From Micromonospora coxensis (GTDB lineage Bacteria; Actinomycetota; Actinomycetes; Mycobacteriales; Micromonosporaceae): 64,000 nt of DNA. The stretch is taken from positions 3,472,001-3,536,000 of the forward strand of contig NZ_LT607753.1 in NCBI RefSeq assembly GCF_900090295.1, given 5' to 3'. Position numbers and translations under genes: made by a program. Under the pieces are notes generated by a model, which was not told where the DNA came from, searched no databases, and worked only from the letters and a program-made list of their open reading frames with translations. Numbering within the stretch: position 1 is the stretch's first letter; each line of letters starts with the position of its first letter. This document shows, in pieces, positions 17,635 through 26,620 of the stretch.

Positions 17635-18273
17635 GTGCTCGAGCTAGCCATCCTCGGCCTCCTGCAGGAGTCTCCGATGCACGGTTACGAGCTGCGCAAG
17701 GAGCTCACCGCCAAGCTCGGAGCGATCCGGGCGGCGATCAGCTACGGCTCGCTCTACCCGACCCTTCGCCGGCTGCAGGCGGCGGGATGGATAACCGAGG
17801 CCGACGAGACACCCGCGACCGCCGAGGAGGTTCCCGCGTTGACCAGCCGACGCGGTCGGGTGGTCTACAAAATCACCGCGGAGGGCAAGGAACGCTTCGC
17901 CCAGCTCATCGCCCAGGCCGGGCCCGAGACGTACGACGACACCGGTTTCGGCGTGCACTTCGCGTTCTTCGCCCGGACCGACCAGGCGACCCGCCTGCGC
18001 ATCCTGGAGGGTCGCCGCCGCACGATCGAGGAGCGTCGCGAAGGACTTCGTGACGTGCTGGGCCGGGCAGCCGAGCGCCTCGACGCGTACACCCTGGAAC
18101 TGCAACGCCATGGGCTCGACGCCTGTGAGCGCGAGGTCCGCTGGCTGGAGGAGCTCATCGCCAACGAGCGCTCCGGCCGTGCCCCGACAGTCCCGCAGCC
18201 CGGGACGGCCGGCGGCCGACGAGACAACAACAGCCCGCCCCCGCCTGGAGAGTCCAGGACAGAGCGGCCGTGA
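17635..18273 (+). CDS. PadR family transcriptional regulator
   Basis: A 212-residue regulator starting at GTG 17635 ([19 protein letters not shown]). The winged helix-turn-helix covers residues 1-85: [28 protein letters not shown], then a wing ending [12 protein letters not shown]. The C-terminal half (residues 90-180) is the helical dimerisation domain of the Vir_act_alpha_C type. About 30 disordered residues end the protein. Its stop is 23 bases before the ino1 start, so the two are co-transcribed; the same pair is adjacent in Mycobacterium tuberculosis (PadR-like gene beside ino1). The ligand is unknown. Confidence 0.92.
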   Translation: MLELAILGLLQESPMHGYELRKELTAKLGAIRAAISYGSLYPTLRRLQAAGWITEADETPATAEEVPALTSRRGRVVYKITAEGKERFAQLIAQAGPETYDDTGFGVHFAFFARTDQATRLRILEGRRRTIEERREGLRDVLGRAAERLDAYTLELQRHGLDACEREVRWLEELIANERSGRAPTVPQPGTAGGRRDNNSPPPPGESRTERP

Positions 18274-18296
18274 TGAAGAAGAAGGAGGCAGACGCT

Positions 18297-19376
18297 ATGG
18301 GCTCCGTCCGCGTCGCCATCGTCGGTGTGGGTAACTGCGCCTCGTCCCTCGTGCAGGGCGTGGAGTACTACCGGAACGCCGACCCGAACGACCGCGTCCC
18401 GGGTCTCATGCACGTCACCTTCGGCGACTACCACGTATCGGACGTGGAGTTCGTCGCGGCGTTCGACGTGGACGCCAAGAAGGTGGGCATGGACCTCGCG
18501 GAGGCGATCGTCGCCAGCGAGAACAACACCATCAAGCTCTGCGACGTGCCGCCGACCGGCGTCAGCGTGCAGCGCGGCCCGACCTTCGACGGTCTGGGCC
18601 AGTACTACCGCGAGATCGTCGAGGAGTCGGACGCCGAGCCGGTCGACGTGGCCCAGGCGCTGCGTGACGCCCAGGTCGACGTCGTCGTCTCCTACCTGCC
18701 GGTCGGTTCCGAGCAGGCCGACAAGTTCTACGCGCAGGCCGCGATCGACGCCGGCTGCGCGTTCGTGAACGCCCTGCCGGTCTTCATCGCCTCCGACCCC
18801 GAGTGGGCGAAGAAGTTCGAGGACGCGGGCCTGCCGATCGTCGGTGACGACATCAAGAGCCAGGTCGGCGCCACCATCGTGCACCGCGCGCTGGCGAAGC
18901 TCTTCGAGGACCGCGGTGTCGAGCTGCTGCGCACGTACCAGCTCAACTTCGGCGGCAACATGGACTTCATGAACATGCTGGAGCGCAACCGCCTGGTCTC
19001 GAAGAAGATCTCGAAGACCCAGTCGGTGACCTCGCAGATCCCGCACGAGATGAGCAAGAGCGACGTGCACATCGGCCCGTCGGACCACGTGCCGTGGCTG
19101 GACGACCGCAAGTGGGCGTACATCCGCCTGGAGGGTCGCTCCTTCGGTGACACCCCGCTCAACGCCGAGCTCAAGCTCGAGGTGTGGGACTCGCCGAACT
19201 CGGCCGGTGTCATCATCGACGCCGTCCGGGCCGCGAAGATCGCCCTGGACCGGAAGATCGGTGGCCCGATCCTCTCCGCCTCCTCGTACTTCATGAAGTC
19301 CCCGCCGGTGCAGTACGCCGACCACGACGCGCACGCCGCGGTCGAGTCCTTCATCAAGGGCGAGGTCGAGCGCTGA
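18297..19376 (+). CDS. ino1: Inositol-3-phosphate synthase
   Basis: A 359-residue NAD-dependent enzyme converting glucose 6-phosphate to inositol 3-phosphate, the first step to phosphatidylinositol and mycothiol. The start is ATG 18297, after AAGGAGG; two ATGs upstream at 18270-18273 overlap that ribosome site. The Rossmann motif is [13 protein letters not shown] near residue 8. The core signature [15 protein letters not shown] (near 184) and [12 protein letters not shown] carry conserved active-site residues, and [15 protein letters not shown] follows. The length fits the short prokaryotic/actinobacterial form. Its place behind PadR suggests ligand-controlled inositol synthesis. Confidence 0.96.
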   Translation: MGSVRVAIVGVGNCASSLVQGVEYYRNADPNDRVPGLMHVTFGDYHVSDVEFVAAFDVDAKKVGMDLAEAIVASENNTIKLCDVPPTGVSVQRGPTFDGLGQYYREIVEESDAEPVDVAQALRDAQVDVVVSYLPVGSEQADKFYAQAAIDAGCAFVNALPVFIASDPEWAKKFEDAGLPIVGDDIKSQVGATIVHRALAKLFEDRGVELLRTYQLNFGGNMDFMNMLERNRLVSKKISKTQSVTSQIPHEMSKSDVHIGPSDHVPWLDDRKWAYIRLEGRSFGDTPLNAELKLEVWDSPNSAGVIIDAVRAAKIALDRKIGGPILSASSYFMKSPPVQYADHDAHAAVESFIKGEVER

Positions 19377-19420
19377 CGCGCTGACGCTCCACCGGGCGGG
19401 CGCACACCCGCACCAGCACG

Positions 19421-19456
19421 GCCGAGGGCCGGGTCCGTACGGACCCGGCCCTCGGC
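19421..19456. terminator. Bidirectional terminator between ino1 and the Tat-exported protein gene
   Basis: Perfect 16-base arms 19421-19436 and 19441-19456 around the loop GTAC, between convergent stop codons. Confidence 0.85.
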
Positions 19457-19468
19457 GCGTACGCGTCG

Positions 19469-20392
19469 CTACTTCGCCCAGGACGGCTTGGTCCGCCGGG
19501 CCAACTGCGCCCGCTGGTCCTCCGCCGCCAGTCCGCCGCTCGAGGGCAGGATCGACGGGTTGACGCTGCCGGACGCGACGACGAACGCGACCACGTCCAG
19601 GATCACGTGGGTGGTCTGCTGCGCGTGCACGGAGATCTGGTCGGCCAGCGGGTTGATCCCGGTCAGGAAGAAGTTCGACAGGGTCTGACCGGCCTGGAAG
19701 TTGATCGACGAGAAGGCCGGCGGACGCTGGCCCGGGTCCGGGAAGATCTGCAGGAAACCGGCGGCGAGTGCGCCGGTGACGGTCACGTTGCCGTACACGG
19801 CCTCACCGAGGAAGACGTAGTCGTCCAGGTTGACCTGGATCGTGTGGCCGCGCAGCAGCCGGCCGGCGCTGTCCAGGTTGCCGGCGGGGTTGACGATGCT
19901 CTTCCGACCGGCGGCGGTCCGGGTGTCGATCACCCGCTGCGGCACCACCGGAACCAGCTCGTTCGAGTTGGCGTTCGTCCGGACGTACTCGACGAAGTTG
20001 CCCTCCATGGGTGGCAGGCCCGGACTGGTCACGGCCCAGATCGTCCCGGCGGTGTCCAGCGAGACCGAGCCCACCTCGGCGTGCCAGCCGAGGCCCCGTC
20101 CGGTCGGCGTCAGCCGCAGGGCCGGACCTGAGAACGGGACGCCGTCCGGATCGGTCTCGACAGTCGTGTTCTCCAGCCGCAGGGGCGCGGAGGTGAGCGA
20201 GCCGCCGCGCAGGGTGGTGGGGGTGCCGGCCTCGTTGACCTGCCCCTGGAGCACCGGCTCGCCCGGTGCGGCCTGGGCCTGCCCGGCGGTCGCGGCTCCC
20301 ACCGCCGCCGTGCCGGCGAGACCGGCGGCGACGGTCGAGGCGCGGCGCAGCAGGAGACGGCGGTCGAGGGTGCGGTCCTGGTCGTTGCTCAC
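19469..20392 (-). CDS. Tat-exported protein of unknown function
   Basis: A 307-residue protein starting at GTG 20392, preceded by GGGGAGAA. The N-terminus is a twin-arginine signal: DRRLLLRRAST, a hydrophobic Ala/Gly core, and a likely cleavage site at QAQA-AP near residue 38. The mature part is Val/Thr-rich and beta-like: RVIDTRTAAGRKS near 165 and AVYGNVTVTGALAAGFLQIF, then HAQQTTHVILDVVAF. This RV(I/L)DTR...NVTVT...(A)TH(V)xxDV pattern recurs in many actinobacterial secreted proteins of unassigned role. No catalytic site was recognised. The open frame runs further upstream to 20746, but that part lies over ogt and is a shadow. Confidence 0.75.
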   Translation of the reverse strand: MSNDQDRTLDRRLLLRRASTVAAGLAGTAAVGAATAGQAQAAPGEPVLQGQVNEAGTPTTLRGGSLTSAPLRLENTTVETDPDGVPFSGPALRLTPTGRGLGWHAEVGSVSLDTAGTIWAVTSPGLPPMEGNFVEYVRTNANSNELVPVVPQRVIDTRTAAGRKSIVNPAGNLDSAGRLLRGHTIQVNLDDYVFLGEAVYGNVTVTGALAAGFLQIFPDPGQRPPAFSSINFQAGQTLSNFFLTGINPLADQISVHAQQTTHVILDVVAFVVASGSVNPSILPSSGGLAAEDQRAQLARRTKPSWAK

Positions 20393-20493
20393 GATGTTTC
20401 TCCCCGTGGTCGTGGTGCGGTGTACCTCGTGCCGGTGGAACGTCCCACCGCGGCACCGGGTTGCACCCGGACAGCAACCGGATCTCGGGAAGT

Positions 20494-20973
20494 TCAGGAC
20501 CAGGCGCGCCGGAGGGCGACGCCGGCCTCCAGCTCCAGCAGCTTCACCTTGCGCTCCACGCCACCGCCGAAGCCGACCAGCTTGCCACCCGCGCCGACGA
20601 TCCGGTGGCAGGGCACGAGCACCGGGACCGGGTTGCGGTTGCAGGCCACCCCGACCGCCCGTGCGGCACCGGGGTCGCCGACCAGCCGGGCCACCTCGCC
20701 GTAGGTGAGCGTCTCCCCGTACGGGATGCGGGTCATCTCCCGCCACACCGCGCGCTCGAACTCGGAGCCGCGCCGGGCCGCCACCGGCACGCCGAATTCG
20801 GTCAGCTCCCCGGCGAAGTACGCCCGCAGCTCCGTAACCGTCCGCCGGGCCAGCGCGTCACCGGGCTCGTCGACCGCCGACTCCACCCGGCCGAAGTGCG
20901 CGCCGCACACCGCCTCGTCGTCGGTGGCCACGGAGAACTCCCCGATCGGCGAGTCGAGCACGGTCCAGCGCAT
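20494..20973 (-). CDS. ogt: Methylated-DNA--protein-cysteine methyltransferase
   Basis: A 159-residue suicide repair enzyme that transfers alkyl groups from O6-alkylguanine to its own cysteine. The start is ATG 20973 (MRWTVLDSPIGEF); an upstream GTG would add eleven basic residues. The active-site motif is VPCHRIVG with Cys near residue 126, preceded by the Asn-hinge/Arg-finger region ARAVGVACNRNPVPV. The PYGETLTYGEVARL segment is typical of the family. It is followed by the Tat-exported protein gene on the same strand about 100 bases downstream. Confidence 0.93.
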   Translation of the reverse strand: MRWTVLDSPIGEFSVATDDEAVCGAHFGRVESAVDEPGDALARRTVTELRAYFAGELTEFGVPVAARRGSEFERAVWREMTRIPYGETLTYGEVARLVGDPGAARAVGVACNRNPVPVLVPCHRIVGAGGKLVGFGGGVERKVKLLELEAGVALRRAWS

Positions 20974-21143
20974 GCGCCGATTCTTCCTCCACCCGGAGCG
21001 GACCACCAGCGCGGCCGACTACGCCCGGCCCCGCTGATCGACACCGGATGCGGTATGTCCCGGTGTCCGCAGAGCCGGACACCGCGACACGCCGCACATC
21101 GCGGGGACGCGCGACGGAGGTGGGCGGAGATCACGGCCCGGAA

Positions 21144-21686
21144 ATGTTGCACGACGTCGATACGGTGCAGGTCGTGGCCACGGGGACCTTCATCTTCCTG
21201 ATCATCGGCGGGGCGGGTGTCGCCGTGCTGGCGCTCTCGCTGCTCGGCACCGAACTGTTCCACTTCGGTCACGCCGACGTCGACGGGCCGGTCTCCGTCG
21301 AGGCGGTGGCCGGCTTCCTCGGCGCGTTCGGCTTCGGCGCCGCGATCGTCAACGAGCTGCTCGGTGGTCGTACCGCCGGGACGGTCGCGGTGGCGGCGGC
21401 CGGCGGCGCGCTCGCGGCCGTGCCCACCGCCTGGCTGGCGGCCCGCCTCAGCCGGGCCGCGCGGAACATGCGCACCGACCCCACCCCCACCCGCGACGAC
21501 CTGGTCGGCGCCATCGGCCTGGTCGTCACGCCGGTGCCCGCCGCCGGTTACGGCGAGGTCCGGGTACGCGTCGCCGGCCAGCCGGTGAAGCTCAACGCCC
21601 GCGCGGACCATCCGATCCCGGTCGGCGCGCAGATCTTCGTCGTACAGGCGCTGAGCGAGACCAGCGTCCACGTCGAGACCTACTGA
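21144..21686 (+). CDS. NfeD-like membrane protein
   Basis: A 180-residue protein. The chosen start is ATG 21144 (MLHDVDTVQV); a GTG at 21174 is a close alternative and the frame is open to 21048. Three to four membrane segments lie in residues 12-105 (FIFLIIGGAGVAVLALSLL, the AVAGFLGAFGFGAAIV region, GTVAVAAAGGALAAVPTAWL). The C-terminal 60 residues form a small beta/OB-like domain: GAIGLVVTPVPAAGYGEVRV, then VGAQIFVVQALSETSVHVE. This is the layout of short NfeD proteins. It lies 39 bases before a flotillin gene; the NfeD-flotillin pair organises membrane microdomains in other bacteria, where NfeD binds the flotillin. Confidence 0.75.
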   Translation: MLHDVDTVQVVATGTFIFLIIGGAGVAVLALSLLGTELFHFGHADVDGPVSVEAVAGFLGAFGFGAAIVNELLGGRTAGTVAVAAAGGALAAVPTAWLAARLSRAARNMRTDPTPTRDDLVGAIGLVVTPVPAAGYGEVRVRVAGQPVKLNARADHPIPVGAQIFVVQALSETSVHVETY

Positions 21687-21725
21687 CCCCCTCCCTTCCC
21701 CTCCTCGCAGAGACGGAACCTGCCC

Positions 21726-23240
21726 ATGCCCCTCGTCATCGCCGTCGGCGGCGCGGTCCTCCTCGTCCTCGTGCTCGTGCTCTTCGTGCTCTCCCGGATC
21801 AAGGTCGCCGGCCCGAACGAGGCGTTCATCGTCACCGGGCGCAAGGGCCGGACGACGCAGACCGCCGACGGTGGCCGGTCCACCGACATGTCCGGGCAGA
21901 AGGTCGTGCTCGGCGCGTCCGTCTTCGTGCTGCCGGTGGTGCAGAAGCTCCAGTCGCTCGACCTGTCCAGCCGCCGTATCGACGTCGGCATCCGGGGCGC
22001 GGTCAGCAAGCAGGGCATCCGGGCGGACCTGCACGGCGTCGCCATCGTCAAGGTCGGCGGCACCGAGGACGCGATCCGCGCCGCCGCCCAGCGCTTCCTG
22101 CACCAGCAGGACGAGATCGACAACTTCACCCGGGAGGTGCTGGCCGGCGCGCTGCGCTCGATCGTCGGTCGGCTCACCGTCGAGGAGGTCATCCGGGACC
22201 GGGCGGCGTTCGCCAGCGCGGTCGCCGAGGAGGCCGAGCACTCGATGACCAACCAGGGCCTGGTGCTGGACACCTTCCAGCTCCAGGACATCCTGGCCGA
22301 GGGCTCCTACCTGCAGGACCTGGGCCGACCGGAGGCCGCCCGGGTGCTCAAGGACGCGGCCATCGCCGAGGCGCGGGCCCGGCAGCAGGCCGAGCAGGAG
22401 CGGCTGCTCGCCGAGGAGGCGATCGCCGAGGCCAACCGGAACCTGTCGCTCAAGCAGGCCGCCATCCAGGCCGAGATCGACGCGGCGAAGGCGAAGTCGG
22501 CGGCGGCCGGGCCGCTCGCCCAGGCCGAGCGGGACCAGGCGATCCTCTCCGAGCAGCAGAAGGTGGCCGAGCGCAACGCCGAACTCAAGCAGCGTCAGCT
22601 CGACACCGAGGTGCGCAAGCCCGCCGACGCGGCCCGGTACAAGGTGGAGCAGGAGGCCGAGGCGGCCCGCAACGCGGCGGTGCTGAACGCCGACGCGCAG
22701 CGGCAGTCCGTGATCGCCGCCGCCCAGGCCGCCGCCGAGCAGGCCCGGCTCACCGGTGAGGGCGAGCGGGCCCGGCGGGCCGCGCTGGCCGAGGCGAACG
22801 CGATCGAGGGCGCCAAGGAGGGTGAGGCGGAGCAGCGCCGGCGCTCGGCGATCGCCGAGGCGGTCGAGCGGGAGGGCCAGGCCGAGGCCGCGGCGATCCT
22901 GGCCAAGGGGCAGGCCGAGGCGGACGCGATGGCGCGCAAGGCCGAGGCGTTCGCCGCGTACGGCGAGGCGGCCGTACTGGACCTGCTGGTCAAGGTGCTG
23001 CCGCAGGTGGTCGAGGCGGCCAGCGCCCCGATCGGCGCGATCGACAAGATGACCGTGATCTCCACCGACGGCGCGTCGTCGCTGACCAAGTCGGTCGCCG
23101 GCAACGTCGCCCAGGGGCTCCAGCTCGGCAGCGACCTGACCGGCATCGACCTGGCCGGCCTGCTCGCCAAGCTGGGCTCGGCGTCGACCGCCGGCAACGG
23201 CAAGGCGCCCGTCGAGGGCACCACCGTCGAGACCCGCTGA
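21726..23240 (+). CDS. Flotillin-like SPFH-domain protein
   Basis: A 504-residue protein. An N-terminal membrane segment (residues 3-22, rich in Val/Leu) is followed by the SPFH/band-7 domain (about 25-200; GPNEAFIVTGRKG, then SLDLSSRRIDVGI and RSIVGRLTVEEVIRDRAAF). Residues 205-420 are a long Ala/Glu/Gln coiled coil with many EA and AEA repeats, typical of flotillins. The Gly/Ala-rich end contains AVLDLLVKVLPQVVEAASAPI. Flotillins oligomerise on the cytoplasmic face and support lipid microdomains and membrane fluidity. It forms an operon with the NfeD-like gene and ends at a strong terminator. Confidence 0.92.
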   Translation: MPLVIAVGGAVLLVLVLVLFVLSRIKVAGPNEAFIVTGRKGRTTQTADGGRSTDMSGQKVVLGASVFVLPVVQKLQSLDLSSRRIDVGIRGAVSKQGIRADLHGVAIVKVGGTEDAIRAAAQRFLHQQDEIDNFTREVLAGALRSIVGRLTVEEVIRDRAAFASAVAEEAEHSMTNQGLVLDTFQLQDILAEGSYLQDLGRPEAARVLKDAAIAEARARQQAEQERLLAEEAIAEANRNLSLKQAAIQAEIDAAKAKSAAAGPLAQAERDQAILSEQQKVAERNAELKQRQLDTEVRKPADAARYKVEQEAEAARNAAVLNADAQRQSVIAAAQAAAEQARLTGEGERARRAALAEANAIEGAKEGEAEQRRRSAIAEAVEREGQAEAAAILAKGQAEADAMARKAEAFAAYGEAAVLDLLVKVLPQVVEAASAPIGAIDKMTVISTDGASSLTKSVAGNVAQGLQLGSDLTGIDLAGLLAKLGSASTAGNGKAPVEGTTVETR

Positions 23241-23252
23241 CCGTACGACGAC

Positions 23253-23286
23253 GAAGGGGCCGCCCGGCGAACCGGGCGGCCCCTTC
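23253..23286. terminator. Bidirectional terminator between flotillin and cca genes
   Basis: Perfect 15-base arms 23253-23267 and 23272-23286 around the tetraloop CGAA, between convergent stop codons. Confidence 0.87.
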
Positions 23287-23294
23287 GGTGTCCG

Positions 23295-24752
23295 TCAGGC
23301 CAGGCCCTGCTCGCGGGCCCAGCGCAGCAGCTCCGCCTCCGCCTCCGCGCGCTCCAGCGGACCGCGTTCCAGGCGCAGCTCCTTGAGGTGCTGCCAGGCC
23401 CGGCCGACCACCGGCCCCGGCGGCACGCCGAGCAGCTCCATGATGGCGTTGCCGTCCAGGTCGGGACGGACCCGGGCCAGGTCCTCCTCGGCCGCGATCC
23501 GGGCGATCCGCTCCTCCAGCGCGTCGTAGTCCGCGGCGAGCTGCGCGGCCTTGCGGCGATTGCGGGTGGTGCAGTCCGAGCGGGTCAACTTGTGCAGCCG
23601 GGGCAGCAGGTCGTCGGCGTCGGTGACGTACCGGCGCACCGCCGAGTCGGTCCACTCGCCGCGGCCGTACCCGTAGAAGCGCAGGTGCAGCCCGACCAGC
23701 TTGGTCACCTGGGCGGTGACGTCCTTGGGGTAGCGCAGGGCCTTCATCCGGGCCTTGGTGAGCCGGGCGCCGACCACCTCATGGTGGTGGAAGCTGACCC
23801 GGCCGTCCGGCCCGACCGCCTTGGTCGCCGGCTTGCCCACGTCGTGCATCAGCGCGGCCATCCGCAGGACGAAGTCACAGCCGTCCTCCTCGTACGAGAC
23901 GGCGTTGCTCACCACGGTGAGCGTGTGCTCGTAGACGTCCTTGTGCTGGGCGTGCTCGTCGATCTCCAGCTTGAGCCCGGTCAGTTCGGGCAGGAACCGC
24001 TCGGCCAGCCCGGTGTCGACCAGCAGCCGCAGCCCGGTGATCGGATCGGCGCCGCAGAGCAGCTTGGTGAACTCGTCCCGGATCCGTTCGGCGGTGATCC
24101 GGTCGAGGTCGGCCGCCATCCGGGTCATCGCCTCGCGCACCTGCGGGTGCACGGCGAAGCGGAGCTGAGCGGCGAACCGGGCCGCACGCAGCATCCGCAG
24201 CGGGTCGTCGCCGAACGACTCCCGGGGCGTGCCGGGGGTACGGATCACCTTGGCGGCGAGGTCGTCGAGGCCACCGTGCGGGTCGGTGAAGCGGTGGTCG
24301 GGGAGGCTGACCGCCATCGCGTTGATGGTGAAGTCGCGCCGCCGCAGGTCCTCGGTGAGGCTGGTCCCGTACTCGACGATCGGGTTGCGGCTGACCTGGT
24401 CGTACGCCTCGGCCCGGTAGGTGGTGACCTCCAGCCGGAGCCCGTCGCGCTGGCAGCCGATGGTGCCGAACTCCCGACCGGTCTCCCAGATCGACTCGGC
24501 CCAGCCCTTGACGATCCGCAGCGTCTCGTCGGGGTGGGCGTCGGTGCAGAAGTCCAGGTCGTCGCCGAGCCGACCGAGCAGGGCGTCGCGGACCGATCCG
24601 CCCACCAGGTGCAGTTCGTGACCGGCGCGCGCGAACCGGCGGCCGAGCTCGTCGGCGACCGGGGAGACGCGGAGCAGTTCGGCGACGGCGTTGCGCTGCG
24701 CGGCGGTGAGTTCGCGGCGGTCGGCGGCGTGGGGAGCGGAGGCTTCGGACAT
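23295..24752 (-). CDS. cca: CCA tRNA nucleotidyltransferase (class II, HD domain)
   Basis: A 485-residue enzyme that adds or repairs the 3' CCA of tRNAs. The head domain shows GGSVRDALLG near residue 51 and the catalytic DDLDF near 64. The nucleotide-recognition region has RRDFTINAMAV and DPHGGLDDL, then GDDPLRMLRAARFA. An HD phosphohydrolase domain follows (AALMHDVGKPATK near 300, SFHHHEVVGA). In this window the tRNA-Ile gene lacks an encoded CCA while the tRNA-Ala gene has it, consistent with need for the enzyme. It lies divergently next to murJ, as in mycobacteria, but without the NUDIX and DUF6049-type genes that separate them there. Confidence 0.95.
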   Translation of the reverse strand: MSEASAPHAADRRELTAAQRNAVAELLRVSPVADELGRRFARAGHELHLVGGSVRDALLGRLGDDLDFCTDAHPDETLRIVKGWAESIWETGREFGTIGCQRDGLRLEVTTYRAEAYDQVSRNPIVEYGTSLTEDLRRRDFTINAMAVSLPDHRFTDPHGGLDDLAAKVIRTPGTPRESFGDDPLRMLRAARFAAQLRFAVHPQVREAMTRMAADLDRITAERIRDEFTKLLCGADPITGLRLLVDTGLAERFLPELTGLKLEIDEHAQHKDVYEHTLTVVSNAVSYEEDGCDFVLRMAALMHDVGKPATKAVGPDGRVSFHHHEVVGARLTKARMKALRYPKDVTAQVTKLVGLHLRFYGYGRGEWTDSAVRRYVTDADDLLPRLHKLTRSDCTTRNRRKAAQLAADYDALEERIARIAAEEDLARVRPDLDGNAIMELLGVPPGPVVGRAWQHLKELRLERGPLERAEAEAELLRWAREQGLA

Positions 24753-24877
24753 GGGAGCGCCAGCCTATCGGGCCGGGCCGTGATCTGATCCGCCGGGCGC
24801 GGGTATGCCACCCGGGTTGACTATGGTCATGGCGTGCGGGCCGGCGCCGGTTCCGACGTACCCCTTGGAGGCTGGAG

Positions 24878-26620
24878 ATGAGCGGCGGGCTCTACCGCAG
24901 CGCGAACGCCGCGCAGGGAGGCGGGCCGCCGCCGGGCGACGACGCCACCTTCATCTCCGCCGAGCCGCTGAACCAGCCCGGGGTGGAGGCCACCGCGCCC
25001 CCGCAGGAGGTGGTGGCGGAGACCAGCGCCGCGGCGAACAGCGCGGTGATGGCGGTCGGCAGCCTGGTCAGCCGGGGCACCGGCTTCATCCGCAACCTGA
25101 TGATCGGCGCGGCGCTCGGCAGCCTGGTCGGTGACGCGTTCACCACCGCGCTGTTCCTGCCCAACCAGGTGTACGAGTTCCTGCTCGGCGGGGTGCTCAC
25201 CAGCGTGCTGATCCCGGTGCTGGTACGGCGCCGCAAGACCGACCCGGACCGGGGCGAGGCGTACGCGCAGCGGCTGCTCACCCTGGCGGTGCTCGCGCTC
25301 GCCGTCACCGTGGTCATCGCGTTGCTGCTGGCCTCGACGCTGACCGCCATCTACGCCGGCGGCAAGGACGAGAACTACACCGGCCTGGTCACGAACCTGT
25401 CGTACCTGATGCTGCCGATGCTGTTCTTCACCGGCGTGAGCGCGCTGATCGCCGCGGTGCTGAACACCCGGGGGCACTTCGCCGCGCCGATGTGGGCGCC
25501 GATCCTGAACAACCTCGTGGTGATCGGTGTCTTCGGCCTCTACATCGTGGTCTACGGCGCGAAGGCGCTGCGCCCGGAGCAGATGGGGTGGGGCCGGATC
25601 CTGCTGGTCGGCGGGGGCACCCTGCTCGGCGTGGCGGTGCAGACCGCGGGCCTGCTGCCGGCGCTGCGCAAGGTGGGTTTCCGCTGGAAGTGGCGCTTCG
25701 ACTTCCGCGAGCTGGGGCTGCGCGAGCTGGCCCGACTCGGGGCGTGGATGTTCTGCTACGTCGCGGTCAACCAGCTCGGCCTCTTCGTGGTGGTCAACCT
25801 GCTCACCCGCGCGGCGGGCGAGAACAGCGCCGGACTGCTGATCTACAACAACGTCTTCCTGCTGCTGATGATGGCGCACGGCATCATCGCCGTCTCGATC
25901 ATCACCGCGTTGATGCCCCGGATGAGCGGTGCCGCCGCCGACGGCCGGTTCCACGACCTCACCGCCGACCTGTCCCGGGGCACCCGGATGGTCACCGCGG
26001 TGCTCGCCCCGATCGCGGTCTGCTACGCGGTGCTGGCCGCGCCGATCTCGGTGGTGGTCTTCCGGTACGGGGCGTTCACCGGCGACAACGCGGTGGCGAC
26101 CTCGACGGTGCTGCTGGTCGCCGCGGTGGGGCTGGTGCCGTTCGCGATCAGCCAGCTCTTCACCTTCGCCTTCTACGCCCTGCCGGACACCCGTACCCCG
26201 GCGCTGGTCAACATCCCGGTGGTGGCGCTGCGGGTGGCCCTCCAGATCGGGCTGTACCTCGTCTTCTCGACCACCTTCGCGGCGGCGGGCATGATGCTCG
26301 GCAACGCGATCTCGTACCTGGCCGCCGCGGTCATCTCGGCGATGCTGCTGCGTCCCCGGGTGGGTCGGATCGGCCTGGGCGGGATCATGCGGACGATGGG
26401 CAAGGTGCTGGTGGCCGCGCTCGGGGCGGCCCTGGTCGGGCTGCTGGTGGTGGCCCTGCTGCCCGGTGACCGGGAGGACCTGGGCTGGCTCGCGGCGGCG
26501 GTGCAGCTGGTGGTCGGCGGCGCGGTGATCGGCGGGACGTACCTGGGGCTGGCGATGGTCCTGCGGATCGGCGAGATCACCGAGGTGGTCGGGATGGTGC
26601 GGCGGCGGCTCGGCCGCTGA
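24878..26620 (+). CDS. murJ: Lipid II flippase MurJ
   Basis: A 580-residue protein starting at ATG 24878 behind a GGAGG-type site. About 45 disordered N-terminal residues precede some 14 membrane helices. Conserved MurJ features include the first-helix segment SRGTGFIRNLMIGAALG, the loop TTALFLPNQVYEFLLGG with the glycine-rich turn, and FRYGAFTG near residue 390. MurJ flips lipid II outward for peptidoglycan synthesis. In mycobacteria the protein (MviN) carries a fused C-terminal pseudokinase; here MurJ stops after the membrane domain and a separate pseudokinase gene follows. Confidence 0.95.
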   Translation: MSGGLYRSANAAQGGGPPPGDDATFISAEPLNQPGVEATAPPQEVVAETSAAANSAVMAVGSLVSRGTGFIRNLMIGAALGSLVGDAFTTALFLPNQVYEFLLGGVLTSVLIPVLVRRRKTDPDRGEAYAQRLLTLAVLALAVTVVIALLLASTLTAIYAGGKDENYTGLVTNLSYLMLPMLFFTGVSALIAAVLNTRGHFAAPMWAPILNNLVVIGVFGLYIVVYGAKALRPEQMGWGRILLVGGGTLLGVAVQTAGLLPALRKVGFRWKWRFDFRELGLRELARLGAWMFCYVAVNQLGLFVVVNLLTRAAGENSAGLLIYNNVFLLLMMAHGIIAVSIITALMPRMSGAAADGRFHDLTADLSRGTRMVTAVLAPIAVCYAVLAAPISVVVFRYGAFTGDNAVATSTVLLVAAVGLVPFAISQLFTFAFYALPDTRTPALVNIPVVALRVALQIGLYLVFSTTFAAAGMMLGNAISYLAAAVISAMLLRPRVGRIGLGGIMRTMGKVLVAALGAALVGLLVVALLPGDREDLGWLAAAVQLVVGGAVIGGTYLGLAMVLRIGEITEVVGMVRRRLGR

